Below are positions 12,501 through 27,500 of a stretch of DNA of 64,000 nucleotides, piece by piece; the first letter of the stretch is position 1; the number at the start of each line of letters is the position of its first letter. Below the pieces are notes generated by a model that was not told the origin of the DNA, made no database searches, and saw nothing but the letters and a program-made list of their open reading frames with translations. A program made the translations under genes and the position numbers. The DNA comes from Vicugna pacos. Taxonomy: Eukaryota; Chordata; Mammalia; Artiodactyla; Camelidae. Where the stretch lies: assembly GCF_048564905.1 (NCBI RefSeq), contig NC_133013.1, forward strand, positions 26,301,605-26,365,604. Reading direction: 5' to 3'.

Positions 12501-15500
12501 ATGCGTATTCTTCCCAGGCCCATTTCACCTGCAAAGAGAAGCTCCCACCCCCGCCCCCTCCCAGAAGATGAGAAGAGTATGATCAGTTGCTTAAAAACAG
12601 TTGGCCACATAGCATCTTGCCTTTATCGTTGTTCCAAATAACAGACAATCCACGCGTCTTACAATCTTCAACCAGTTCTTGCTACCAATGAGTGAAAACC
12701 CTTCCTGAAACAAAATAATTAAGCAAGATTAGCAACAGAAGCAAACAGGGACATGAAGAATCCCTATGGCACAGCTGCTTCCTATTAGAAAGCTGAATAC
12801 TTATTTATTCTGTAACGCAAGCACAACAGAAATGACTCAGTATCACCAACTGCCAAGGATGACCCTTCCAGTGAGTCCCCGTGTCCTAGCGTTCTTCCTG
12901 CATCGTTGTCAGCAGTTTCAGCTTTTATTCCTTTGCTTAACATGCTCATATTGGAAAAATCAATCAAATACTAAAGACAGTAAAAATGCCCATCGTCATA
13001 TATACTATAAAATACATTTCTATGCCTCCAGGATTTGCCAAAATGAGTTTATATTACACTAATTTATTAACTTACCTGCCATATCCCTCACTACATAGTG
13101 AGAATTCTCTTCATGAGAATCTCATTTTCAGACTCTTATGAATGGAAAAATTGAAGCAATGTGGTTTTGGATGGTGAATGTTTAGTTCTTCATTTCAATT
13201 TAAAAAAAACAAAAAAGGCCAAGAGGGCAGTAGAGAGCACACACGTCTCAGAAGAGGGACAGCAGCTGGATCCTGAAGGTGGAAAGATAAACTTTATCCG
13301 CAGCTTATGAATAAAGTAAACAGAACGGACGCTCTAACGATTATGGCCACTCATAAGCTCCAGTTACATTGTCAGATTTCTTCAATTAAGTAGTCCATTT
13401 AGTTAGAATGTGTTCAGCACTCATCCAGGGAACTGATAAGCTGACAGTACGCAAAATCATGCGACTGCCCTCTGCCTTGTAGTGTTAGGCTGCTGGAGGG
13501 ATCTGAAAAGGTGACAGCTCTTGAAAAAAAAAAAAAGATCCTTATCCACTTGAACCCTCACAAAATCTCTCTTCCTAGATCTGAACATGATGAAAGCTGC
13601 AACTTTCATAGAAATTTGTAGTCTAGGAAAACTGGGTTAATTCCTTGACATTTTCATTTAAAAAAGAGTCCATTCTAAAATGTTGATTCTATGAGTTTTA
13701 TCATCAATAGGAAAGGTTTTTTCTTAAAAAAAAAAAACAGAAAATGAAGTTAAGTAAATCATTTGTGATTTCTTCTTACTATTCTCTCAGAATTAGCAAA
13801 AAGAAACATAGTCACTATTATACCCCCAACATGTAGATACTGTGGTTTAAAATGGCAGTATATGGGGAAACTGGTGCACACACAGACTGCTAGCAGGAGT
13901 GCAAATAGGTACAACTCTTATGCATAGAGGGCAACACTGCAATATCAAAACTACGAGTGCTTTTACTCTTTAGTCCAGCAACCTCAGAACTGGGGATTCA
14001 TTCCACAGATCACCCTGCACACATACGAAGTGATGCATGGACAAGGTTAAGCATTTCTGTATTTTTAATAGTAAGAGATTGGAAACAACTCAAGTACACA
14101 CCAACAGTAGACTGGTTAATTAAAGTATGTCGCTCTATGCAATGAAATACCATACAACTGTAAAAAAGATGCTCTGTATCAGTGTTGTCCAGCAAAAGTA
14201 TAATTTGAACCACATACATAATTTAAAATTTTCTAGGAGTCCCATTTTGAAAACAAAAAGAAATTAGTAAAATTTTAATACTTAATATATCAAAACATTA
14301 TTTCAACATGTAAACACTGCAAAACATTATTAAGATAGTTTACATTCTTTTTTTTTGTACCAAGTCTTTGAAATCTGGTGTGTGATTTACACTTGTACCA
14401 CATCTCAATTTGGATGTTGTATTTTAAATGGTTAAACTGAAATGTAATCCTACTAAAACAACAGGGTTGAGTTTAATGCTTCCATCTTTAAACCTAAATT
14501 TAAATTAAACAAAATTTAAGATTCTGATTTTCAGCCGCAGGAGCCAGATTTCAAATGCTCAGCAGCCACACATGGCCTGCAGCTCCTCCCCAGACAGTGC
14601 GGTTCTGTACTGAGCTCCAGAGTGTGTCGTTCAGCAGAAGAGCAAGCTACAGAACAGCATCCAGAACACAGAACCTTTATATAAGAAAAGGAGGGAACAT
14701 ATAATGTACATTCTTACTAGCCGCCTGTATTTACATTTCAAAAACCGGAAAGATCAGTACACAAGAGACTAACAGACAGTTACCTGGAGGGGGTGCGAAT
14801 GAACAGCTGGGGTGGAGGCAGGGGTTCAAGTAAGATTTTTCTACTATATGTCTTTTTATACTGCTTCGGTTTTGAACCACATGAAGCCTCACGTGTGCAT
14901 GTACATGGGAATATTTGTGCAAAGACACCCATCCCAATACGGCATAAACTCAAGAAGGAGGTGAAAGCAGGACCTAAATAAATGGTATGACTATGGGAAC
15001 TAACTCTGTACTATCTTCACAGCTTTTCTGTAAACCCCAAACTATTCTAGAATAAAAAGTTTATTAAAAAGACAAGAAATGAACAGCCCCTGGTCCTGGC
15101 CTGATCTCACCTCTCCCTCCCTCTAGGCCTCAGCCCTCTCCACGTGGCCAGTTCACAGCTCTCTCCATGTCAACTTGCCCAGGCTGGGACGTGACAGTTG
15201 TCCCTCACACACACTGCCATACTGTTGTGTGCTGCCTCCATGAATGGCATCATACACGCCAGCCAGTCACCCCTACTGATCAACCTGGTATCATGCTGGC
15301 TCCTCTGTTCACTCCCCCCTCCACAGCAGTCAGTCTCCAAGTCTTACAGATCCTGTCCCCAGAAAGCTTTCTCATCTGACCACACTCCCCACCTGCACTG
15401 TCACTGCTGCATCAGGCCGCTCCTCACACCTTGATTTCGTTGTATCACTTGTTCCTGAAATGCCTTCCACTTTCACTCCTCTTTTAAAACCCTGCTTTAT

Positions 15501-18500
15501 CTGCAGCACTCCCCATAAGGCAAGGCTGGCGGGCTCTCAGAGCTCTGTGCTCTCAGGACCTTGCTGTACTTACCACATCCTATCATGACTAGTTACATCT
15601 CTTTCTCCCTGATCAGAATGAGGAGGAAGCCCTCGGCAAGGCCAGGCAGGTTCTAGGATGTGCCCTTGGCAACTACCACAGTGTTTACCAGAGGCCACCG
15701 GGTCGGTTTCAGCCCCTCCGTTCAGGATCTGCAGCAGCCATGCGGGAGCAGCTATGGCCTTCCTCCTTACGGCATCTGAGTTAAGCCACTTCATGGCTCT
15801 GCCTCTTCAATTTGTCCAGACCGTCTTGCCTTAGAACTCTGTACATCTTTCTCTCTGCCTCTTCCCACTGGCTTTCCACCTAAGTAACTTCTGACCACTG
15901 TTCATTTCACCCCTCATCTCAACTGGGCCACCTATTTCATTTCTCCAGAGGATTCTACTTTTTCTCTTTCATAGCATTTATCGCAGTTTGTACATGTGTC
16001 TGTACTGAGTATTTGCTTAATGTCTGTTTTTCACCAGACTGTAACCCCATCAGGCAGGGGCTCTGTCTTGCTTACTACTGTACATACAATACGTATTACT
16101 GTCTTTGATACTAGACGATACTTCAGTGAGTTGAGTGAATGAAAGAATGAAACGCTTCATAAAAATTAGCAAAGTATTTCATGCCAATATCATTTCTTGG
16201 GAACAAAGAGATCCACAGATTTATTACCTGTCCAGTGATGCAGAACATTATTTTCCTTTTTTTTTTTTTACTTACACTAATCTTGTTCAAGATTTAGAAA
16301 GAGCTTTCTCATCCTAATGTTTCGGGATTTAGTAAAAAAAAAAAAGTCTGTGTACCTAACCACTTGTCATTCATATATTTCTACATTTTAATAATTGACC
16401 TCCCTATCTTTGAAAATCCAGCTCTTTGAAACTCCTTCAAGGCGTATCCTTCTGGTAAATTCAGTTTAGCTCAACTGGCGGCTCCTCTGTGCAGCCTTTT
16501 CTAACTTTCTCAGACAGTTAAGCGACCTGCTCTGTGCTCCCACAGCATACTGCACCTGCTGCCACTCACTTAACATCACTGAGTTCCTATTTCTCAAAAT
16601 GCTAGGTGTTTAAAAAGACACAGAATCTACCCAAGGAGAAAACAGTAAGCATCAGACTCCCCAGGGAGCGCCTGCCCTGCTGCTGGGAAGCTGTTCCCGA
16701 CCTGGTCAAAACCCACTGCTCACTGATGAGAATCCACCGTATCCCTTGGAAGCGCTGGGGGTGGGGGGTGGGGGGTGGGGCCTGGGCACTGGCAGTATCG
16801 GGTGGGAAGGAAAAGAGGGAACTCTAGGAAATACCAAGTAGACCATGAGACAAAAAGAAGAGCAGCCAACCACCAAGAAATCACATCCAGGACAGAGGCG
16901 TGTGGAAGCCTGGAGGAGAGAGACTTTCAAGTAGTGAGTGGTCAACAGTACTGTGCCAAGGTTTGGAGTAAAAATAAGGGCTAAAAGTCCGCACTGAATT
17001 CAGCAGTCAGGGGTGCTATGCACTGTGACATCTGTGTGCATGACTGCCATTCTGTCACTCCCTTTCTAGTTTCCACTTGATTGCAAACTCCATGAGAGCA
17101 AGAAGTGTTTCATTTATCTCTGTATCTTGCATGTCTACTGAATAAAAAAAGAATGCCAACCTCTGACACCACCACTCCCCATTTCCTCCAGTCATCCTTT
17201 GACTCATCCCTCACCCCATGCTCTCCAGCACTGGGACAGTCTCCCTGAGGTGCAGTGGTCAGAATGCCATGTGACTCCAAGGTGGAGCGCCACACCACAC
17301 TTTTACATAGAGAGCCTCAAGCTTTGGTTTTCAAGTATTATAAATTATGAACTTCATTTCCAGATTTTAGTTATCCATGTTCACCTTGGCCCCTGTTGTC
17401 ATAATTAAGAGCTACCACAAGGATAAACCAGAGAGCTCTCTCTCCCAGCCACCCTGGCTGATAGCGCCCCACTAGATCGCTTTTCTTTCCTTCTTCTCTT
17501 CTGAGCAATAAGGCAGCTGTTCACTTTGCCCCTCTGCCTCTGCTGTGCAAATTCCTTCACAGCCGGTGGCAAGGACCCACACTGTGGTGGGCTTCCTAAT
17601 TTAGGAGTCCCTCTATCTGCCAACAAATGGCGAATCTGGCAGGACCCTAGACAGGACATTCGTGGGTACTGCTTGCTCAGGGTTCCCCAGGACCAGACAC
17701 TGCAAATGGGACTGAACAGTGCGGCCGCCTTTAGGACTCCATTCTGTCCTCTTCGTTCCCTCCTGACAGCGGCTCGTCGATCGGGGGTACTGGACCAGGT
17801 AAGCATTTGGCGGCTCTATTTGCTCTTTCTGACCTTCTGCATCTGCACCCCCTTCCTCTCTAAACCCTGCCATTTCCACTTCTACTTCCTTTTTATTCTT
17901 CCCAACTTTCCCCTAAAGGGAGGATCTCATTAGGACAGGAGGAGACCAGCCCAATCCCCTGTGAATTGCGAGATCATGGCCGAGGCTACTCCCTGGTCAA
18001 CTCTCAAAACCTGGGTTGCCAAGAGTGGCTGCCCTTGGCCGTACGATGTCTGAATAAGGTCTTCCCAAAAGCTTTGCTCTCCAGAGGCTCTTTCATCGCT
18101 TATCTGAGCTGCGTACTTTTACTTCTGGTTCTTTTTTTCAAAAAAGAAGGAAAAAAAATGTTTTTAGATGGCAGATCTCAAAAACATACTAAGTGAAAAA
18201 AGCCAAACACGTAAGTTCATATTATACAATTCTGATTATGCGAAATTCTAGAAAATACAAACTGAATCTATACTAACAGAAAGCAGATACACCAGTAGTT
18301 GTCTAGGGTCAGATGTGGGTGGTATTTACAGAAAAGGGTACTCCTTCTGAGGGTAAGAAAACGTTCTGCATATTGAATGTGGAGGCAGCAGTCACGCAGA
18401 TGCCTTTTATTATAATTTGGGGACAGGAGACTGCTGCCAACGTCTTCCCAGAATCCTAGAACGACTTTGGACGGACAAGTCTTAGTTATTAGGGTAAAGA

Positions 18501-21500
18501 ACCAAGTGGTACAACACGAGCAAAGGCAGAGTCAAGAAATAACACGTTTCACATACAGCTAAAGGAACATGTGCGTATATAACAGGCAAGGATAGGAGGC
18601 TAGAGAGATGGGTAAAGTCCTTGAAAAGGGCCTTTTCTGCTAGGCTAAAAGGTCTGTACCCATCAAAGTAAGAATATAATTCTTCCAGTTTCTGTCAATG
18701 TGGTGAAATACATCAATCTTTTAATATTAAGGTACCCTTGCATACTTGAAATAAACCTTTGTTTTAACATATTGTCCTTTTTATGTATTCAATTTGCTAA
18801 TATTATGTTAAAATTTTTACATCCATAAAAAGGTTAGTAAGAGAAACTGTTCTATAATTTTCCTTTTTTTGTAAATTATTCTCATAATTTCTTTCCTACA
18901 AGAGAAGTCAGGAAGTGTCCTCTTCTACTGTCTGGGAATAGTTTGTGTAAAATTAGTGTTGTTTCTTCCTTAAATATCTGAAAGAATTCACCAGACAATT
19001 TATACACTTCGAGGTTTTCTCTGCGGGAAGGTCTTCAACAATGGAATTAGTTTTCTCTTTCTTTCTTTTAATGGAGGTATGGGGAATTGAACCCAGGACT
19101 TCATGCATACTAAGCATGCACTCTGCCACTGAGCTATTTCCCGCCCCTTCCCTGGAATTAAATTTCTTAATAAACATCATATTATTTAGATTTTCTATTC
19201 CTTTTTCTGTTTCGGTAAGTTTTTTTTTCAAGAAATTTGTGCATTTCATCCAATCAAATTGCAGGATATAAAGATGTTAAATACGTCCTCTTTCATCTCT
19301 TCAATGTCTGAAGGCTCCACAGTGATATCCCTCTTTTTATTCCTAATATTAAACTTTCCCTATTTTTAAAAGAATCAGTCTTTGTGAGGGTTCACCAATG
19401 TTATTCATCTTTTCAAAGCACTGGTTTTGGGCTTTGCTGATTTTTTTTCTATTGCGCATTTGTTTTCTAACTCATTGATTTTTCTGTTTCCTATAGGCTT
19501 CATTTGTTATTACTATTTTTCCATCTTTTCAAGGTATGTTCAAATCACTGATTTTCAGTCTTTCAACTTTTCTAATATGCTTTTATAACGACTACAGAAT
19601 CTTCTCTAAGCACGGCTTAGGCCAACAAATACTCAATTTTGGCACATACACTATATGCACTTGAAAAAATGTCAAGTCATTTTGGGTACAGTGCTCTATG
19701 TGTCGATTAGGCCAACACTGTTCATTGTTTTGTTTCAGCTTCTATGTGCTTGCTCATTTTGTCCGCTCTACTACTGGCTATTAAGAGGGTATGTTAAAGT
19801 CTCCCGCTGTGACTGTGGATTTGTCTAGATCTTCTTGAGCACTTTTTAATACATTTTAAAAAAAAGTTTACTCCAGCCGTACCTCTGCTAAGGAGACTTT
19901 ATACCTTGGCCCATCCCGAAAGAGATACTGATGCTCTGTGTTCCCGTATCTTGTGTACACCACTGCTATAGTGCATTCCACTCTGTACTGTGCAGTTGCC
20001 TCATTTATGAAGCCCCTGAGAGCAAAGGCCATACTGTATACCTCTGTCTCTTAGCTCAAGGATGACATTCAAACAGGTGAAGGGGGTCAAAAGGTACAAA
20101 TTTCCAGTTTAAAACAAGTAAGTCATGGAGATGTAATGTATGTACACCGTGGTGACTATAATTAATGATACTGTATAATTAATGATACATTTTAAAGCTG
20201 CTAATGCAATAGATTTTGAAAGTCCTCATCACAGGAAAAAAATTGTAACTATGTAAGACGACAGGTATTAACTAGATTATTGTGATCATGTCTCAATGTA
20301 TACAAATATTGAATCACTTTGTTGTACACCTGAAACTAATATAATGTTAATGCTTCTTATACCTCAATAAAAATAAATTCTAAAAAACCTACTGAATAAA
20401 ACTGAAAACCATGAGTTTGTACAGATACAAGTAAACAATGGAATAAATCAAAAGTTTAATGAAAAAACAGGAAATTTAGATAGTCTCAAAGTATCTTTCT
20501 CATGAACACTTATTAATGGAAAAAGAGTAACTTTACAAGGGAGAAACCTGGCAGACACCTCCTTAATCAAGTGATCAAGTGACCACTGGCAGAAATGGGA
20601 CACGTGGAAGTCATGCGCCACCTGGCAGATGCAACGAGAAGACGATACCCTCACTTGTGTGGCATTCCTGCCAAATGCACAACCTGAGCCTGATCAGGAG
20701 GAGGTGGCATCAAACAAATCCAAACCGAGGGAATTCTACAAAGTACCTGGCCTGTAGTCTTCAAAAGTATCAAGGTAAAGAAGGTCAAAGGAGGACTGAA
20801 GCCCTCTGAGGCTGAAGAAGGTTAACGAGAGATGACCACTTTTTCCTTTTTGAAACGCATTCGCTTTGGTGTCTATGGCCCCACACTCTCCTAGCCTTCT
20901 TCCTCCTCTGACAGCTCCTTTTCTGCCACCTCCTTCGCTATCTTATTCTGCTCAACCTCCTCTTTCCCTTGCTCATTTTTTGATCCCCTCCCCAGACTGT
21001 CCTCACCACACCCAGTCTCAATTACTATTTAAATACCTACGATTCTCAAATCATATCTCTAGTGCAGACCTCTCTCTGACCTTCAAAGAACCGGGAGGGT
21101 AACTATTAAACAGTAAACGAAAACGTGTGGAACTGACATCTCAGCTCGAGTGTCTCAAACACCTCAAATTCCAATTGTCCAGAACCAGAGCCGTGGGCAT
21201 CACACACACCTGCTGCCAGGCTGGCTCTTCTCTAGAGTTCCCAACCTCAGTCAATGACACCACCTTCAACTGAGCTGTGTAAGCTCGAAACCTAGAAGTC
21301 TCCCTTCACGCTCCCCTCCTCCCATCTGCACACCACCACTCGTGACTGATTTAGCTTTAAAATCTCTCCAATCAATCCGTTTCTCTCCATCCTGGTAAAA
21401 GCCACCATCTTTCTTGTACCCCAGAAGTATCCTCTTGCCCGCCCCACCTCATCTCTACACTACTGTGAGAAGATGTTTTTTATCTAAAAAACACAGCTGA

Positions 21501-24500
21501 CCCTGTCACCCTCCTGCTTAGAATCCTTCAATAGTGTCCTATTTCTCTCAGGATAAAAACCAAATTTTTCATACAGTCTGCAGAGGAGTAAGCGGGAAGG
21601 GTGAAGTTTATGAACCTCTGTATTCTAGTTTATAAATAGAAGACTTCTGAAGATCACAAGCTGCCAAGAAATCATAAGGACAATTAAGGACCTGAAATCT
21701 CTTAAGACAAAAGTCTAAAGACACAGAAGAAGCCTTTGTTCTGGTGACGTTCTCTCAACCTTCTCCCCCAATATGGGTGCTGGGAGCAGTGGAATCTACA
21801 GGTGCATTCTCAGAAAGACTGCAATTTTGGAGCCTATCAACATCTTTCATAACATCTCTTTGAGAAAGCCTTAGCCCAGAATTTGGTCTCATTTTCATGG
21901 CATGGGGTACTGCATCAATATCATCTCCAAAGTTTTGCTCATCTACCTTAATTTATGTTTCCTCAGGATTCAGCCTGGGGGCAAGCTTACCTCCCTGGGA
22001 AACTTTTCCATATCTCTACTTTTATTAAAAATATACAAATGTGTACATATACATATAGACAGAGTATCTATTTAATATGTATGGAAAAATCAAAAGATAA
22101 AAATATTTCAAAGTAAAGACTAAGTCCTCTCTGCCCTCAGCCGCCCAGCTCCCCTCCCGGGGCAATCACTGTCACCACGTTCCTGAAAAGCCTCTACACA
22201 CACGCTGTGCACAAACAAGCAGATATGCACATGTGATATATTTTTATCTAAATTATACACATACATAGTCTCCATTTCTGTGGATAATCTTTTTATAACC
22301 TTTGCCCATTTTTAATTCAGTTATAATTTATTTTTATTAATTGCATTGTAGACATTCTTTATATATTCAAGAAATGAACACTTTGTCTTGACTTGAAAAA
22401 TTTTTTTTTGACTTGTCATCTTTTTTTTCCTTATTCTTTTTCTTAAACTTTGTTTATGGTATTTTCTCCATGCAGAAAATACTGATTTTTTTATGCAGCA
22501 AACCTTATCAATCTTTTCTTTTATAGATTCTGGGTTCCTCAGTTTTTATATTTGATTTAGAAAGGCCTTCTTCACTTCACTTTAAATTTTTCTAGCTTGG
22601 TTATGGGTTTTATTGGACACACCAAAGTTTTCCGCTTTTATTTAGTCAGTAACTCTTGATCTTCTCCTTGGTAATTTAGAAAATCCTTTCTAGGTTTTCA
22701 TGAAGTTAGTACATAACTTTATATAAGTACCTTCTCTCAGACCTGTATTGCTTTAGGTCTTCCAAGGGGCATCTAAGTTTGAAGTGGTCACTGGCTTCTG
22801 TAAGACAGGATTTATAAAACCCATTCATTTATTTACATTTATTCCCCCCAAAGATTTACACTTAAAACAACATTTCTAAAAATGACTGAATTTAGTTTTG
22901 ATAAAGAAATATATATATGGCTGAATTGAACTATAATCCTTATCAAACCATGTACGTTCACACTGTTCACAGTTAATATCAATTTCTGATCTAACTCTTG
23001 AATTTTAAATACAGCACTTCCACCTGCATTCATTTCTAGTGGCACTTCAGCCGTGTTATATCAGCACCACAGGCATCTTTTCAAGCTTTTAAGTTTTAGA
23101 TTTCATGAGTAGCAGTGATTGTAACAGTGCAGTGAACCAGCTGAGCTGGGTATAATGCCACCCCTTGCTATTTCAGTACAGCCTAGACAACAATAAGTGA
23201 CATTAAAAGTACAAACAAGAAAACATGGTAAAGCTTTTTAAAAAGAGAAGAGTCACAATTCAGAGTTCCAATTCTCAGTTCTCTATCTTCCATTATTAGA
23301 AAATATATGTGACAAAAGACCAAATGCAAAAAGAAAAGCTTTTAGCTTCTAAGAAATAACAAAGTTTTTTTTTACCTTTAATTTATAGGGCCTACTATAA
23401 GTTTTCTGTGTACAATGACTAGATCAGTATGAAAACATTAATTTTAAAAAAGAAAAAAGCAGTGGATGCTAATTCTTTGTCAGTTTGGAAAGGATGTTCT
23501 CTGCACAAACCACATTTCCCAGGCATGCCCTCCTCTAATGCTCCATCGGTAAGGATAAAAATAAAAAGAAAGCCTTTTCAAATTAAGAGTACAATTTTAA
23601 AGAGCTACAAAGAGCAAAGTATAATTGGAATTTTCAATGAACCATAACCAGGTTAAGAAGAACCAGAGCTGAACCCTGGATCAGAAAAGAAAATGCTCTA
23701 TTTAGGGCAAAGGGCATTGGTTAAAAATAATAATAATAAAAGGGTCCCAACTAGCCTGTACCAAAGAGATGGTTAGAAAATTTACATATACAACAATAGG
23801 ACAAAAAACTATTTTCATAAGAAGCTTGGTGGATTCAGAAAATTTGAGACAAACAGGCTGAGTACACAAGGCAGGACCTGACCAATATGACACACATATT
23901 TAACTTACTCAGATCAGCCCATGTCAAATCACATTACAGAGAAATTTTAAAACTTTGATACGGGAAGAATACCACAAACACAGTGAATGCAGGACCACTC
24001 ATGAGCATTCACAGGGCTCCCTCTACATTGCAGGAGCTGTGCAAGACAAACAGGATTAAAAGATAAAGACGACACAGTGAGAACTCACAGACTTGTGAGG
24101 AAGATAAACATGAAGGAGCTTCCCCACCCCCAGAGAAGAGGGGGAGTCATTCTAGGAATGAGGAGAGCAAACACAAACGTACAGAGGAGTAGAGGAACAT
24201 GACACGAACAAGGAACAGAATGTCACTTAGTCTGGCTAGAAAAAAAGACGCAACTTGGTTGTCGTAGAAACTTAGACAACACAAGGTCCAGGGTTTCTCG
24301 ATCCAAATGAAAACGGAATCCAATACAAAGCTCATATTCTCTAACAAAATCCATCAAAACAAAACACAGCATATGTTACACTTTAATAAATAACAACAAA
24401 AACGTAAACAGCTCATTTCAGGCCAGCCCAGCATGTGAAGTCAGCAGTAGTCTGCTCCTCCCTGCCCACCTCCCCAAGCACATTACTGAGGAATAATTTC

Positions 24501-27500
24501 AAGTGACCCATTTCCAAAGTGGAGGGAAGCAAAATTCAAGAGTATGACTCTTGCATTACCTGAAGAACTCAAAGGAAGGGGAAACAACTGCTAGTGGTGG
24601 GCAGGAAGTAAGGCTCGGATTCTTCTTGCCAACAGGACCACAGCTCAGGAAGGGAACCTACGTCAGCTGGCAGCCCAGGGAGGAAGTGTAGGTTGCTTTC
24701 CAAATCGGTGAGAAAAGGATAGTGTTAGGACAACTGGTCACCCATACGGAAAAAAGTAATACTGGGTTCCTATATCACACTGTACACAAAGATACATTCC
24801 AGGAAGATTAGAGACATGAATGCAAAAAAAAAAAAAGGAATATGAAAATATTTCTATGGAAGAATTTCTGAAACAAGATATAAAAAGCACAAAACACAAA
24901 TAAATACACTGATAAATTCATATACATAAAAGTTAGAAACTTACGGACAGCTAAAGCTATTATAAACTAATTAGAAAAATCCAATCACACACTGGGAAAA
25001 GAGATTTGCAACCCACCTACTAGTCAACGGCAAAGGACTAGGTTCAAGAATACACAAAGGTCTAGAACTGACAAGCATAAGACAAATAAACTAATGGGAG
25101 AACGGGCATGGAACAAAAAAGCAACTCAGAGTCGTCAATATGAAAAAAGGCTAAAGTTCATTATAATCAGGAAAATAAAATTTTAAAATATGAGATCTCA
25201 TTCCACATTCACAGATTAGCAACATTAAAACTTTTTATTACCGGGCATTTCAAGCATATATGAAAGTAGAGCAGTAAAATGGACACCCATGCAACCAGTC
25301 CCACAATCCAACCATCATCCATTCATAGCCTATCTTATTTCATCTCCAGTTCAACCGCCAAATAATTCTGAAGTGGATCCCAGGCATCACAATACTTTTT
25401 TTCTGCAGACATTTTTGTTAGATCCTTAAAAGATGGGGGAAATTTTTAAGCCAGATTTATTGATGTATAATTTACATACAGGAAAATCTACCTTTTTAAT
25501 GCACAGTTCTATGAATCTGACAAACCACCACAGTCGTGTACTCACCATAATCAAGATAAATAACATTTTCATCATTCCCCCATTCAAATGATCTCCTGCC
25601 TGCCTACAGTAAACCCTGACGCACACCCTTAGCCCTTGGCAATCGCTAGTCTTTTTTCCGCCCCTATAGTTTTCCCTTTTCCAGAATGCCAGGGAGAGGG
25701 AATGACGCAGTAGGCACCGTCCTGCGTTGGCTTCTTTTACTTGCAAAATGCATTTAAGATCCATCCAATCTGCTGTGTGCATCAGCAGTCATACGTATGT
25801 ACTGCTGAGAGTACTGCGTGAATGTACTACAGTTCATTTATATATTCACTGATCTAAAGACTCTGGGTTATTTCCAGTGTGCAGTGTTGAATAAAGCTGC
25901 TGCTAAGCATTTGTAAAATGTATTGTAAAAGCAATTGCTGTAAGCATTTATTCATGTGAAAACAGGTTTTCATTTCACTTGAGTAAATATTTAGGGCCTT
26001 TATTGCTGGGTCATACATATTGCTGGTAAGCATATATTTAACTTTACAAGAAATCGCCAAACCCTCTGCCTAAGTGTCTGCATCATTTTGCATTCCTGAC
26101 AGCAAAGTGTGAGAACTCCGTCCACTCTGCATCCTTGCAAACAATACTGTAGTTTTTGTTTGTTTAATCTTGGCCATTCTAATAGACATTAATGACACCT
26201 CATTGGAGTTTTAATTTGCATTTTCTCTAATCAATGCAACTGATTTCAGTAAGAACTGATGCAAATGTAGAAAAATATTAATGATTGGTTTAAGTTAGGT
26301 GGTAGATGTTAGGGTGTTTGTTTATTCCCTACTTGTTTCTATTTGAAATATTTTCATAATAAAGTACCTTTAAATAGCCTTTAAATCTTCATTTATAATT
26401 CCTTAAAATGGCAAGAACAAACTTATTTAACTTTAGTATCAATACATGCCTTAAAGAGACAGATCATCCTTTTTGCAAATAACAGTCTGCAAACAGATTT
26501 TGGGGGAAGGTAATGGTAATCTAAAAACAAGTCAGAATTTCACAAATCAACACGAAATTTTCCACTTTTTATGCCCTGACAAATTTTCAATACTAAAGAT
26601 GATTTAGTCTTCAGCTTGATTTTATTTTCATTTTTTCCATATTTCTTACTTAATAATGACATGGAGACCACATCGTATACAAGCGTTGCATTCTGTACAG
26701 ACCGAGATTGCTTCCTCTCCTTACTAAGATCACTCTCAGAGTTGTACTTTTCACAACAGAACTCTCTTAAATCCTGAGTATATTTACAAAATATAATCTT
26801 AATAAAACTCATTTCACAAGAAAATAAATTCTATTCCTGAACTGTACATATTTAAGTATTTACTGCTCCGATGGTTGCTCTGAATCTTTGCACCTGATTA
26901 TCTGATGAAACATCTATTATGAAAAATAAAACATGAAATCAGCTTGCTTAAGAGTGAATCAATTTTGTCCTTTCTCAATAATAAAACTGCCAAAGACCCA
27001 GAGGATAAGCTCTTACCATTTCTTTTGCACCTTCCTATGGATTTTCATTTTCACCATCCTTCGTCCAAAAGAAGAAAAATGACAAGAAATACTTCTGTAA
27101 AATGTACCTTGCCTCAAATTCTACTATATACTTCACACTATATATAATAAAAACTTTTTTAAAACTTCAATTAACATTTACTCAACTAGACTGAATATTA
27201 TACACCCTTGTAGTTGTGCTGCAATAAGATATACTCTTAGTAAAAGGAGTGGTTGGGATTTTTTTTTTTCACTTCAAACATCATACCTCATTTTCATGGA
27301 TACTCTTATCTAAGTACTGAAAATGGCTTCAAGGACATGCCTTAAATTCCCATGTGATCTGTACTGGCTAGTGAATCATTTCCTCCCCAACTACAACTCC
27401 TGTTAATGGGCAGTGAGTCCATGACTCCCTCCCTCAAGACACCCAACACAAAGTGGGCCCATCACAGGCCGCCCTGCATGCTAGGAGATGGAGGTGGTGG

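Noticed and set aside
12605-12620. Extension of REC114 exon 3 to a GT donor 12 bases on
   Set aside because: It would add four residues inside a conserved block; the GC donor keeps the family sequence.
13073-13110. Minus-strand donor-like CTTACCTG with a short frame ([11 protein letters not shown])
   Set aside because: No polypyrimidine tract or acceptor upstream, and REC114 exons 2 and 3 join directly without it.
15080-16150. Open frames over 15167-15794
   Set aside because: They lie in an L2 LINE and match no protein.
25426-25782. 118-codon minus-strand open frame
   Set aside because: It lies in the antisense 3' end of an old L1.
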